The notes under the pieces were generated by a model, which saw only the letters and a list, made by a program, of their open reading frames with translations, made no database searches and was not told where the DNA came from. This document shows, in pieces, positions 11,411 through 22,400 of a DNA stretch of 64,000 nucleotides. Position numbers and translations under genes: made by a program. Origin of the DNA: Brachionus manjavacas (taxonomy: Eukaryota; Rotifera; Eurotatoria; Ploima; Brachionidae); NCBI GenBank assembly GCA_019054805.1, contig JAHQIY010000001.1, positions 1,178,001-1,242,000 on the forward strand, read 5' to 3'. Position 1 is the first letter of the stretch. Each line of letters begins with the position of its first letter.

Positions 11411-12159
11411 TAAATATTTTTTTAATCAATTAAAAATTTCACGATAATTTATTCCTTTACAAATAAAAAATAAAAAAAATTTTCATTAGGTGGTTTAAAA
11501 TAAAAGCAAGAATTCTAATTAAGACTTCGTTTTCTAAAATAAATTTTTTAATCAATTAAAAATTTAATTTAGTTTGTATATTTTATATATTCTTGTCTTT
11601 GACATAATTTTGAATTACTTGTCCAAATTCTAAATTAAGTTCGTATGAAAAATGTAAAAAGATACTAAGCAGTTCTTCTCGGTATTTTTTTTTTTTTTTA
11701 TTAATTTTTAGAGATATTTTATAAGTAAACTTAGTAAATACATTTAAATTTAAAAATCGATTTGATCAGTGGTTTGAGAGAGCATTTTTTTAAATTATTT
11801 TATTTTTTAAATCTACATAACTTTTGAACCATGTTACATTAAAATTATTTAAATTAATTCAAAGGTTAATTTTAATATCTAAAGATAAACTCTTTGAATT
11901 GAAATGATGTTTTCTATTGATCGTCAAATTCAAGGTGCGCCAGAAGCTCAGTTCAGATGATCCATTGAATAAATGCACTAATGCAATTTTCTAAAAAATA
12001 AAAGTCACTAAGAAAAAAGTTTATTAATTTTTTTGTTCTAAATTGACCAAGTCTTTTTGATACTATTTATTTTTTTAATAAACAAACGATGATGAATCAT
12101 CCTCCTTTTTATTTTTGAAAAGTGCTATTGAATTCTGCTTGTGTATTGCTTTATGAGTT
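11411..12159. other. Intergenic, no gene seen
   Basis: 3' flank of the fucosyltransferase gene. AT-rich with no recognisable coding or RNA feature. Confidence 0.6.
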
Positions 12160-12160
12160 A

Positions 12161-12300
12161 TTTTATTTGTTATTTATTTGTTTATCTGTACCGAGCTAAT
12201 GCTCCTTCAGAATAAAAAAAAAAAAAAAAAAAATGAAATAAAATAAAGTTAAATAAGGTAAAATAGAATAAAAAAAAAAAAAAAAAGGATAAATAAGTCG
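12161..12300 (-). mobile_element. Solo 3' end of the GGAGC-hairpin non-LTR family
   Basis: Inverted TTCTGAAGGAGCATTAGCTC, then GGTACAGATAAACAAATAAA and an AAAT tail, matching 7349, 10229 and 10470. Interrupted by A-runs on the coding side. Confidence 0.65.
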
Positions 12301-12307
12301 ATTGCAA

Positions 12308-12360
12308 TTATTATTATTATTATTTATTTCAATGAACGCCTTAAAGGCGATGTTAATAAA
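12308..12360 (-). mobile_element. Solo 3' end of a second non-LTR family (CGCCTTTAAGGCG hairpin)
   Basis: Inverted: ATCGCCTTTAAGGCGTTCAT, TGAAATAAATAAT and an AAT microsatellite. It matches the plus-strand copy at 36380-36456 and ends in a near-perfect hairpin just before the tail. Confidence 0.65.
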
Positions 12361-12953
12361 AATTTAGAAAATAAAATGTAATAAATAAGACAAAGTTTAA
12401 GTGTTTTCTAAAAAATTTAAATAAAAATTGAATAAAATATTTAATTTAAATGTTAATTTTGTTTTTTTTTTCTTTCTGCTTTTTTAATTTCAATAATTAT
12501 TATTCATTTTATATTTTAAATTTTTTACATTTTATATTGCCTCTATATTCAACTTTGCAAGGAGAACCACCATCAAATCGACTAAGGAGTCTAAAACCAC
12601 ATTAAAATAAGCTTAAATGTTCCCAGGTGGATTATTAATTGATAATTGTAAAATCTAATACTATGATCAAAAAAATGTACAAATAAATTACAAAAAATAA
12701 ATTTCAACAAAAAACAAATTTTTTATACAGCTCAAAAAATTTTATCTTTTTTCGTGATTGAGTATTTTTTGTTAAGAAAAACCATTCAGATGTTTATCAA
12801 TATTTTGTTTTTAATTCTATCAATTGAATCAAATGAATAATAAATGTTTTTGATAAAAATTATGTTTATGTGTTGAGATTCATTGCTTATTCAATCGAAA
12901 CATTAAATTTCATTTTGGAAAAATTTGGAAAAAAATTCCACCTAAAACTCAAA
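12361..12953. other. Intergenic, 5' flank of the EGF gene
   Basis: No coding content seen. An in-frame upstream ATG region exists at 12870 but lacks signal-peptide character; the better start is 12954. Confidence 0.5.
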
Positions 12954-13851
12954 ATGAAATCATACATTTTAATTGCGCTTTTTCTTTCATTGAGCTTGGG
13001 TACCAAAGGTGACCGGTGTACACCCAACCCATGCCAGAACAATGCTGTAAATAAATTTATTAAAAAAATTAGATTTTTTTTTATTAAATTTTATTTTAAG
13101 ACTTGTAAAAATAAGCTGTTTAACTTTGAGTGCATTTGTGAGAAAGGATTTACAGGAATTTTGTGTGAAATAAAAAATCCATTTTACCACTGTAATCCTA
13201 ATTTATGCCAGAACAACGCCACTTGTGTTTCTACAATTTCCGAGTTTAAATGCGAATGCAGTGATCAATTTTATGGCAAATTATGTGAAAACAGAAATTC
13301 TGGCACGGACTGCCGATCAAATGGCTGCTTTGACAACGGAGTGTGTGAACCAAATGAAAATGGCTTTAGCTGCAGATGTAAGCCTGGGTTTTACGGAACT
13401 TATTGTCAAAATAAACGATCACCCTGTGCCTCATCACCATGTTTTAACAATGGATTTTGTAGTATAGTTAATGACAAAATATATAAATGCTATTGTCCTT
13501 ATGAATATTATGGCTCAAGATGCGAAAAATGTAATAATTAGAAAAAAAAAATTATTTAAAATTAAATTTTATTAAATTATAGATGATTATTTTAGACTTC
13601 GAAGAATTTTTTTATTAATTTTTTTCTTTGGAGTATTTTTTATAGCTTTTTTGACTGGCATATTTGCAATTGTATTTTGGATTTCACGCACCAAACTACG
13701 AAAGCGAAGGCAAAATGAACGTCAACAGCGCATTAATACCATTTTTGGTCAAAATTTTGAAATGCGCAACCCAGATTTGGACCCACCAGAAAAACAGCCG
13801 CACATTTTTAATGTTGATAATTCTAGACGGAGTGGCACTACTTTTGTCTAA
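12954..13851 (+). CDS. Type I membrane protein with four EGF domains
   Basis: Three exons: 12954-13046, 13101-13530 and 13583-13851, with introns of 54 and 52 nt. The total is 263 residues. The first intron is a multiple of three without stops, so the uncorrected frame reads through it. Removing it restores a perfect first EGF (CTPNPCQNNA joined to TCKNKLFNFECICEKGFTG). Residues 1-19 are a signal peptide. Four EGF modules follow at about 22-54, 62-94, 101-133 and 139-173, each with six cysteines. A membrane segment lies at about 181-205 (LLIFFFGVFFIAFLTGIF), then a basic stop-transfer (RTKLRKRRQNERQQR) and a short cytoplasmic tail. No calcium-binding EGF consensus is obvious. AATAAA is at 13888-13893. 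It could be an adhesion or Notch-pathway-like surface protein; no ligand can be assigned. Confidence 0.85.
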
Positions 13852-14256
13852 TTTAAAAAATTTACTTTTTAAACATTTTATTTTTCAAATAAAGACTATC
13901 GAATTAAATTTATTTTACTAATTATAATTGAAAATTAAATTTTATTTTGATGACAAACCATATTTAAAATAATGCTAAATGAGCTTAGTTGGGCAAAAGT
14001 TAAAAATTTAAACTTAAATGTCTGCAAAGGTTAAATTTGATTTTAAAAATTTTTAAAACAATTTTATGATTTATTATGAAATTACTTAATTAGACATTTT
14101 GGCATTTTTCAAACCATTTTTTAGAACTAACTGTTGCAAGTGAGCAAAAAATCTTTAATGATTTGAATTTTCTTGCTCATTGATTTTATAAAAAAAGTCA
14201 AAATCAGATTTGATTTTTATTTAAGTTTGCCTTAATTAGCGACTATTAATTTTTAA
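13852..14256. other. Intergenic, no gene seen
   Basis: 3' flanks of the EGF gene (+) and of the orphan exon (-). AT-rich. Confidence 0.5.
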
Positions 14257-14334
14257 TTATTTGGCGATGATTTCTGGAGGTTCTATTGTTCTCATAGATC
14301 TTAGCTGATCTGAGACACCAGAAATATTCAATAC
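14257..14334 (-). CDS. Likely terminal exon of an unidentified minus-strand gene
   Basis: A 78-nt open segment, preceded on the minus strand by a good acceptor (CAATTTTCAG), encodes VLNISGVSDQLRSMRTIEPP and EIIAK before a stop, in phase 0. Its base composition is much less AT-rich than the surroundings, as for real exons here. No donor-exon partner is recognisable upstream (14335-16500), where repeats have accumulated. It may belong to a gene with a long intron, or be a relic. Family unknown. Confidence 0.45.
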   Translation of the reverse strand, partial: VLNISGVSDQLRSMRTIEPPEIIAK

Positions 14335-14440
14335 CTGAAAATTGCAAAATTAACTTTTTCTTTATCAGTGATTAAAAAAACAAATTTAAAAATAACAAAA
14401 AAATTTACAGAGTAATGGGGTATTCTACTAAAAAATGCGG

Positions 14441-14480
14441 CTATTAGGTTATTAGGGTTAACCTATTAGGGTTATTAGGG
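14441..14480. repeat. Telomere-like degenerate repeat
   Basis: Four near-copies of ATTAGGGTT or ATTAGG in 40 bp, one inside the palindrome TAGGGTTAACCTA. Too few and too irregular to be a telomere array. Confidence 0.4.
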
Positions 14481-14771
14481 AGATCAAAATCTTGGGGCAA
14501 TTTGGGTGATCGAATATCGAAATTCCTCACGATAATTTGCTAAAATTTAAAATAATTACAAAATAGATCAGCCGGGTTTTTGTTTAAAAGTATGTTTTGT
14601 TTTAATTCTATGTTTAATATTTAACAACCACAAAAACTATGAAATTATAAGCATTGAAATATAAGCAGGCTTAAAATATAATTTGAAACAAAATCTATTT
14701 ATAAAATTAAGTATTACTTTATATTATTTTTTTAAGGTATTTGTTTAAGAAATAAAATAAAAAAGAGCATA

Positions 14772-15306
14772 CAAAGGTGTTACGGATTTAGTAATTTACG
14801 TAAATTTACAAAAGTAAAAAAACGTAAATTTACTAGATTTACGTAAATTTATGCAAAAAAAACGATCCAAAAAATTGAAAAAAATTAGCACTTTTTTAAA
14901 AAAAAATTATTTTTTTATCCTTCAATAATAATTTTCAAAAAAATGAAAAAAAAAATTACCAAAATTTACGTAAATTAAAACTATTTAAGTTAATTTTTTT
15001 TAACGTAAAAAAATGTAAACAAAAAATTCTTTTCATTTAATTTAAAATTGTAATTCATCATTTTTTACCATTATTTACTATTTTCTACTATTAAATTGAT
15101 TACATTTTTTTTTTTCATAATTTTAAAAATAAATATTGGAGTATAAAAAAATTAATTTTTTATTAAAAAAGTGCCAAATTATTTCAATTTTTTGGACATT
15201 TTTTTCTACATAAAATGGTCGAAATTTACCAAATTTTACGTAAAATCTTGTAAATTCACGTTTTTTACGTAAATCATCGTAAATTACTTAATCCGGAACA
15301 CCACTG
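14772..15306. repeat. Inverted-repeat element rich in ACGTAAATTTACG
   Basis: Left end CAAAGGTGTTACGGATT, then TAGTAATTTACG. Right end, inverted, CAGTGGTGTTCCGGATT and AAGTAATTTACG. The interior is dense in GTAAATTTACGT motifs. The CA(G) start suggests a hAT-like MITE, but I see no convincing 8-bp flanking duplication. Fragments with the same vocabulary occur near 1740-1830, 2410-2460 and 48700-48900. Confidence 0.5.
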
Positions 15307-15340
15307 TAGAAGAAAAAATAAACGATAAAATTAAAGAAAT

Positions 15341-15524
15341 TTGTTAAACAATCGAGAATATAAATCGAAATTAAAGTTTTGTATTCTCGGATCAATAACC
15401 AAAGAAAAACGAGAAAAAACGACGACTTTTAACAAAGTCTTTCTTAGCAAAACACAAAAAAATTATCAAAAAATTCTATTTTATTTGGAAAGAAAAAACT
15501 TTACTTTATTTTTTATTTTTTTTA
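15341..15524. other. Between inverted-repeat elements, no gene
   Basis: A 72-codon frame exists (15341-15559), but it is lysine/phenylalanine-rich low-complexity translation and runs into the foldback arm, so I do not call it a gene. Confidence 0.5.
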
Positions 15525-16037
15525 CATCACCCTCGCGGTGTCTACTCAATAAGAAATAAAACAACAAAGCACTATAAAATGAAAATTACGACATTAAATT
15601 TACGAAAAAATTCATAAATTGTCGTAAATTTACACTTTTTTTACATTAAAATATTCAAAAAAAAAAATACTTAAAGATAAACTTTGATTATTATCAGGAT
15701 GAATTTTAAAATTGTCTAAAATAAAACTAAAAATTTTAGTAGCTAGATAAAATTGTTATTCTTGTTAGATCAGCTACTAAAATTTTTAGTTTTATTTTAG
15801 ACAATTTTAAAATTCATCCTGATAATAATCAAAGTTTATCTTTAAGTATTTTTTTTTCATTATCTGAGATAATGATTCAAAGTTTATCTTTAATTTTTTA
15901 TTTTGAATTTTTTAATGTAAAAAAAGTGTAAATTTACGACAATTTATGAATTTTTTCGTAAATTTAAAGTCGTAATTTTCATTTTAAAATACTTTGTTTT
16001 TTTTATTTTTTATTGAGTAGACACCGCGAGGGTGATG
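15525..16037. mobile_element. Large foldback element (about 513 bp, arms about 220-270 bp)
   Basis: Begins CATCACCCTCGCGGTGTCTA and ends with its inverse, TAGACACCGCGAGGGTGATG. The whole left arm is mirrored by the right arm up to AAATTTTAGTAGCT/AGCTACTAAAATTT, leaving a loop of about 27 nt at 15745-15772. The right arm carries an extra partial repeat (AAAGTTTATCTTTA twice). No coding sequence and no clear target duplication. Foldback elements or very long-TIR MITEs have this form. Confidence 0.75.
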
Positions 16038-16481
16038 GATGGAAAATTAATGAATATTTATTTTTAGACATAAATAATTTTTTTTAGCTTTTGTCCAATA
16101 CAGTATGGTTGAAAAGTTTGGACATTAACTAAGGAGATTGATAAAAAAGCATTTTTTAAGATGCTTTTAAATCTACAATAGAAGAAAGAATAAAAGATTT
16201 TTAGATTTTTCCTCAAAACTTTTTATTATTTAAATTTTAACAACATCATTGTTTAAAAAAAATGAAATTCCGATTTCTAAATAAAGGTTTATTTAATTTT
16301 TAAGCTTTTTTCCATTAAGAAAATGCTATTTTATTTCTTTGAAATCTCATAAAAAATAAGTTAAATTTTTAAAGCATTTTTACATTTTGTAACATAGGTA
16401 ACAAAATCAAATTCCTATTCAGTTTTTACTTTAAATGCAGGCTAAAAAAACTAAAAAAAAAACTTGAATCTTTAACTAATA
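16038..16481. other. 5' flank of the mesothelin-like gene
   Basis: AT-rich, no coding content. I see no clear promoter element. Confidence 0.5.
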
Positions 16482-19400
16482 ATGAGAGAAAATCTCAAGA
16501 TAAACCTATTTCTTATCGCGGTCTCTTTTCTGGTAGTCGACTGCCAATTTATAGTGGATCAAACAGCTGATGGACAATTTAGTTCAACAAAGTTGGTTTA
16601 CCAGAGAAAAACTACTTTCAATTTTTCTCGTCTTTTCGATCCACTACCATCAAGCATCAACACGTTTTTGGACAAAATTGACTTTTACACAGGTGACATT
16701 ATGATAGCAACAAAACTTTTGGTCCAAATACAAGGCTCACTTTCAAGCTCATTTGGGTTGAATACCCAAGTGAAAAATTCTAGCGCAGCCTCTTATCTAA
16801 ATAGCATTCTACAACCACATAGAACAAGTTTTAATCAATTTTTCACCGAATATTCCAAGACGCCTCTGCTCTATAAAAATATTTTCAAAATGTTTGTCCA
16901 TCTGAACGGAACAGTTGACAAAATAGCACTGCTCGTTGACGAGTTAAGCTCTGTTGTCAACATACTTAGCGAATCTAAAGATGAAATATTTAAAAAAATG
17001 AAAATTTTTTCAAGCCAAGATTTTAATTATTTTGCCATCGATGAGACTAAAAATGGATCTGGCTTGCCAAAACAAGTGTTAAACCAATTCATGGAGTTCT
17101 TGTTAGATCAAAATTTGATTCAAATTAAGCAAAAGTTAAATGAAAGTAGTCAAGATGACTTGGAATTTTTCGATCATATTGTTTTGAGACCAGACACGGT
17201 GCCAAATAGAGACAAGTAATTTAATCTAGAATAAAAAGTTTTTGAGAAAAAAATAAACATTTTATCTTTATTCAAGAGTTTTTCATTTGATTGTAAATGA
17301 AATAGTTAAAAATCAAAATTTTGTTCATGATATGAAACAAATTTTAGAAAAAGACTCAGTTGTGCTCGATGTTAAATTTCTTAATGACATGGCTGAATTG
17401 GCACCTTATTTGAGCGTAGGTTTTTTTTAATTTTTATTCAAAATTAACCACTTTTTAAAAAAATATTTTTTAAAGACTGGAGAAAGAGTTCTCCAACTCT
17501 AGAGATCAAATTTTTTCTCCTCAATTTCGTTAATTAAGCTTTCTTTATTTTAAATTTTTTTGATCAAAATTAGAAGTATCTAAATCTTGGTATTCTTTTT
17601 TTTATTAAAAATACAAAATAATATTTAGTGACTAATTATAAAAGAAAAATTAAAAAATCAAAAGATTCAAGTCTTTAAAAAAAAGAAAAGTTGCCGGCAT
17701 GTCATTACAATTTAAATTTAAATTTTCAAGTGTTCTTATATTGACAAAATATCAGTTGTAAGCTTTGTATCCAATAAATCTGGAAGCGATTTGATCGGCT
17801 ATGAAATTTATAATCGTTTGTTCGAGTGCAATGTAAAATTCGTTTTTGACCTTGTGGAACTGGAAAAATCTGCTTCATTTGTAAAACAAAATAGGAATCT
17901 TTTACAAGAATTTCTAAAATAATATTTAAATTTAAGAGTGTTTCTCCAGACATTAAGCCTTTATTGGTAAGGCACTATTTGATTTACAAAATGAGAATGA
18001 ATGACTTTGAAAGCTTTGCAGAAATTTCAACCCTTCTGGCTCATATTCCAGTTGACATATTGGAAAAGTTTTTCCTCATGTCATATTTGTCGGACGGTCT
18101 CAATCAAAACACACTGTCTTACTCAAAATTTGGAGACTTTATTGAACAACTAAAAGCCAAAAATATTTCCATGTCTTACTTGCGAAAAGAAATCGTTCAA
18201 TTAATCCAAAATCACGGATTTATTTATTTGAATTTTAAGAAATTTTTAGCTTGGAACCAAGCAGATTGGGACCTTTTCAATTTGCTACGATACATCATTG
18301 ATTTTGACAAGATAGAATCGCTTTTGAATATCAACAAAAGAGTATGTGCAGAAAATTAGAATTTAAATTAATTAAATATATATTTTTTTGGTTTTTTCCA
18401 TTTGTCTAGTATGCTGATTTTTTGGATTTGAGTAACTCATACAACAGTTCCTTTTGGCTTGAAGACTGTGAATTTACAAGATCATTCTACAATTATCTGA
18501 TATACTTTATAAGAGATACACAAAATGACACTTCGAGTGTTACTATTGAAAAGTAAGTTGATGATTAATTGATCAAATTAAAACTAATTAATGAAAAAGT
18601 TTAGAAACAGATTCATTATTGATACAAAAAAAAATCTTTCAACAAAATCTTGACTAAAACAAAAATATTTCTATTTTATTTAGGTCGGAATTAATTTGGT
18701 AAGAACGATAACCAACTTTTTTGATCAAATTAACGATAATTTTAATTGATCTCGCTAAAAAATTAAAAATATGAAAAAAAGATAAAAAAAGTCTTATTAG
18801 AATAATTTTTAAATTTTTTTAAAATAAGACAAATTTTTAGCGTAAATATTTATTGATTAAAATACAGCAATTAAGCGAAAAAAGGAGAATAAAAAAAAAT
18901 TTTTGCTGAGCTTTTTTTGGTTTTTTTATGATTCAAATTTTAAAATAGAGAAAAAAATTACAAGAGTTTTTATGCTTTTTAGGCGTTTTATACCAATTTA
19001 ATATTATTAAATTTTGTTTTTGATTTTGACTTTGTTTTGCATCAAAATAATGACCCAAAACACAAGTCATCAAAATGTTTGCCATTTTTAAACAATAATG
19101 CTTTTAAAATCTGAAGATTCTAATTATTAAATTAATTATTAAAATAAGAGAATTCATTTTTATATTATTTAAATTTCGATTAGGTTATTTTTGAGATTCA
19201 AAAAGTTTTCTTGAAGAAATTTTTTTTATGCTACAAGAGAAGATTAAATTTTGTGAGAAAAATAATTTTTTTATTTTTTTTATTCGATGAGCATTAAAAT
19301 TTAACACTCAAAGACCGGAGGGGTTTTTCGACCCTTTTTGGTACTTCTTTTGCTTGTTGTTCCAAAAATTTAATCTTTTTTGAAAATTTTTTTTTTCCAT

Positions 19401-22400
19401 CAAAACTAAAATCAAAAAAATGTTGTAATTAATTAATTTTGATTACAAAATGATTTTATTTTAATGCTAAAAAAAAGTGTTCGTTAAACCCGGAGAGGGG
19501 TTTTTTGAACCCTTCATAAATATTGTCTTTTTTTTTGTAAAATCAACCAAAGACATGGGTAATTTTGCTTTTAAATAGTAATTTTTTGAACCATGTCTCG
19601 ATGAAAACCTCTTAAACTTCTTAGTAATGCGGATGATACCTAACCTGAAGTTTCCGATTATAATTTTAATGATTATCAGGAAAATGATGACTTTGATAAT
19701 AATTTCGAATTAGAAATGGTAACATCAAATCAATCTTATACTGAATATGATTCGGATAAAGACTCAGATAATAAATAACCTGAATAAGAAGAAACTAATA
19801 ATGAAAAAACTTCGAAAAAGGGACTATATGAATCAGAATGAATGACGGAGAAGAGACAAGTCTCAGAGAAAAGATAAATTTCTAATGAAAGAGTTAAGCC
19901 AACAAGCTAAACAGTCGGCATTTTGATTTGTCCATGATAAATTTTTTTCGAATTGTACAATTTTAACCAAAATCTGTAGACCCTAAACTTTCATTTATAA
20001 AGGAGATACATCAGCTTTATCGGTGTTTTAAGCCAATATGTTCCTCTCAAAGTCATGTGGTCAAAAATTTGAAACTTGAAGACAAATAAACTAAAAAGAA
20101 TAAGTTTTGTTAAATTGAAGTTGATCTGAAGCTAAAAAATCATCCTGTTTCTTTTTAAAATGTCTTTTGATGTTGCTGCCAATACATCAGGTGGTAATCT
20201 ATTCCAGTTATCAACTACTCGATCTAAAATGAAATGCTCTCTGTGACTTTTCCTTGTGTATTGCTTTACCAGTCTATGCTTTTGACCAAGAATGTTACCA
20301 GCAGTTGACCAAGAATGTCCACTTTGTTATACCCTTTACTAATCTTGAAATATGTGAAAATAAAAGCTGGGCTCTTTTTTTTAAATGGATTTTATTTATG
20401 TAAATAAAATACTTTCAAAATTTAATTAAAACAAAAAGGAAATATTTACAATAAAATAGTAAAGGAATAAAGGAATAAAAATAAATTTTAATCAATTAAA
20501 GGAATAAAATCTTGAAACTTTAATGATACAAAATTTTGATTTTTAATATTTTAATAATTTAAGAACAAAAGCCCTGATTGTTTGCAAAGAAGATTGTGAT
20601 TTTTCGCCATGGTTAAACGAGAATTCAACATCAAGCCAAACAAGGTCATTAGTTGCCAATTATCTGCCTTTTATGTCTCCATACGCAAAACAAGTAAGAG
20701 AAAACAATTAAAAATCAAAAAAAAATTAAGTAACTTTAAAATTTAAAAAGACGTGCAGAGGTACAGAGATAATAAACTCTTTCAAAAATTTGATAATGGA
20801 CCTGAACACAGTTAGTTCTACTGATTTCGATTTAATAATGAACAGTGGTTTTGAATTAAAAACTTTATTTACCAATAATGAAATCAAACTTTTACCTGAT
20901 GCTGTTTTAAAATCTTTTCTACCTAAAATAATTGCAATGGATTTCGACAAGGCATCGGCAAGAATAATACTAGGAAAAGTTTTTGATGAAAATAATCCAG
21001 ACTTGAGTAAATATGGCAATTTGATAATTGGAATGGATTCGTCATTTCTGAATTCGTTAACAACAGAGACAGTGAATACAAATTTCGATATTTTTTTGAA
21101 AGCATCGGTGACAGCTGATGATTATTTTAAAAAAATTTTCATCAATAAGGTAATTTTTAGATTTTAATTTTGTTATTTTAAAAGTGTTTTTTTTTTAATT
21201 TTAAAAGTATTTTGGCTCTACATTTGACAAAAATAAAATCATCAAATTACTTAAAACAAATCGTCGTGATCTAACCGATCTTATAACAATTGATAGAATT
21301 GTTCAAGCAAATTTTTTGTTAGGTGATTTAGAAAGTCTTAATTTGCCTAATGATGTGGTGCCGAATTCAATTGTAAATTTTATTTAAAATTGATAAAAAA
21401 ATTCTTTTTCTTCTTAAAAAAAATTTTCTATTTGTAAATAGCTGCGATATTTAATTGACGAATATCTAAAAGCAAAACCTATTTATCAATGGACATTGAC
21501 TGACCTTAAAAAAGCCGATCCGATCATTTTCCCAGGACTCACTCAAGCAAACGTTTTTGATTTAATCAGGAATATTGGAATTGATGCTATTCGTATCCTG
21601 GTCAATAGAAATAGTAAATATTCGATTCCGTCAAACTTGGTATGTAATTAAAGTCAATTAAATTATTTTAAAAATAGGACCAATTTGAAAATTAGTTAAA
21701 TTAAAATTTTTCAATCTTTTTTTTTTTTTTTTCAGTTTTGAAATTTTTTTCATTTTTAAAACTGCATTAAATATTGTTTTTTGTAATTCAGTGCAAAATA
21801 AAAGAACGAAATTTTTCAATGAAAATTTCAAGATTGAAATATTTGCATTGATTGTTTAACACTAGAGGATCCAGTTTTTTTTTAATCATTAAGACCCGAG
21901 AAGTCTAAAAAATTTTTATATAACATTAAATGAAAAAAAAATTTGTGTTTTGGGTTATTTAAATCTTTTATTTTAAATTTTTTGTTATTATAAAAAAAAA
22001 ACATTAATAAACTAATTCATGCATCCTAAAAATTGTTGATTACCAGGAAAAATAGTTACAAAATAGAAAAGATAATACAGCCTAAATTTTTTTAACCATA
22101 AAACTTAAGAAGTCTTTAAAGCTTCTAAAAATTCTTTGTTATAACTAATATGAAAATATTAATTAATTCAAATATTTAAAAAATTAATGAATCTTTGAAA
22201 TTTCATGGGTCTTTAAGTTAACACTTTTTAATGCTGTTTTTATAATTTAATCTTTTTAAAAATTCATTAATAAAGAAAAAAAAATTCGATTATTTGTGTT
22301 AGGCTGTTATTTAGTTTAAACTGTTAATAGTGAAAAAAAGTTAAAAAAATTCTCAGGTTTACTGATATTAAGTGTGCTAAGCTCTGCAAATTAAGCAATA

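Noticed and set aside
13225-13467. 80-codon frame overlapping the EGF gene
   Set aside because: A shifted-frame shadow of the cysteine-rich EGF coding sequence.
14441-14480. True telomere or chromosome end
   Set aside because: Only a few degenerate units, and genes continue on both sides.
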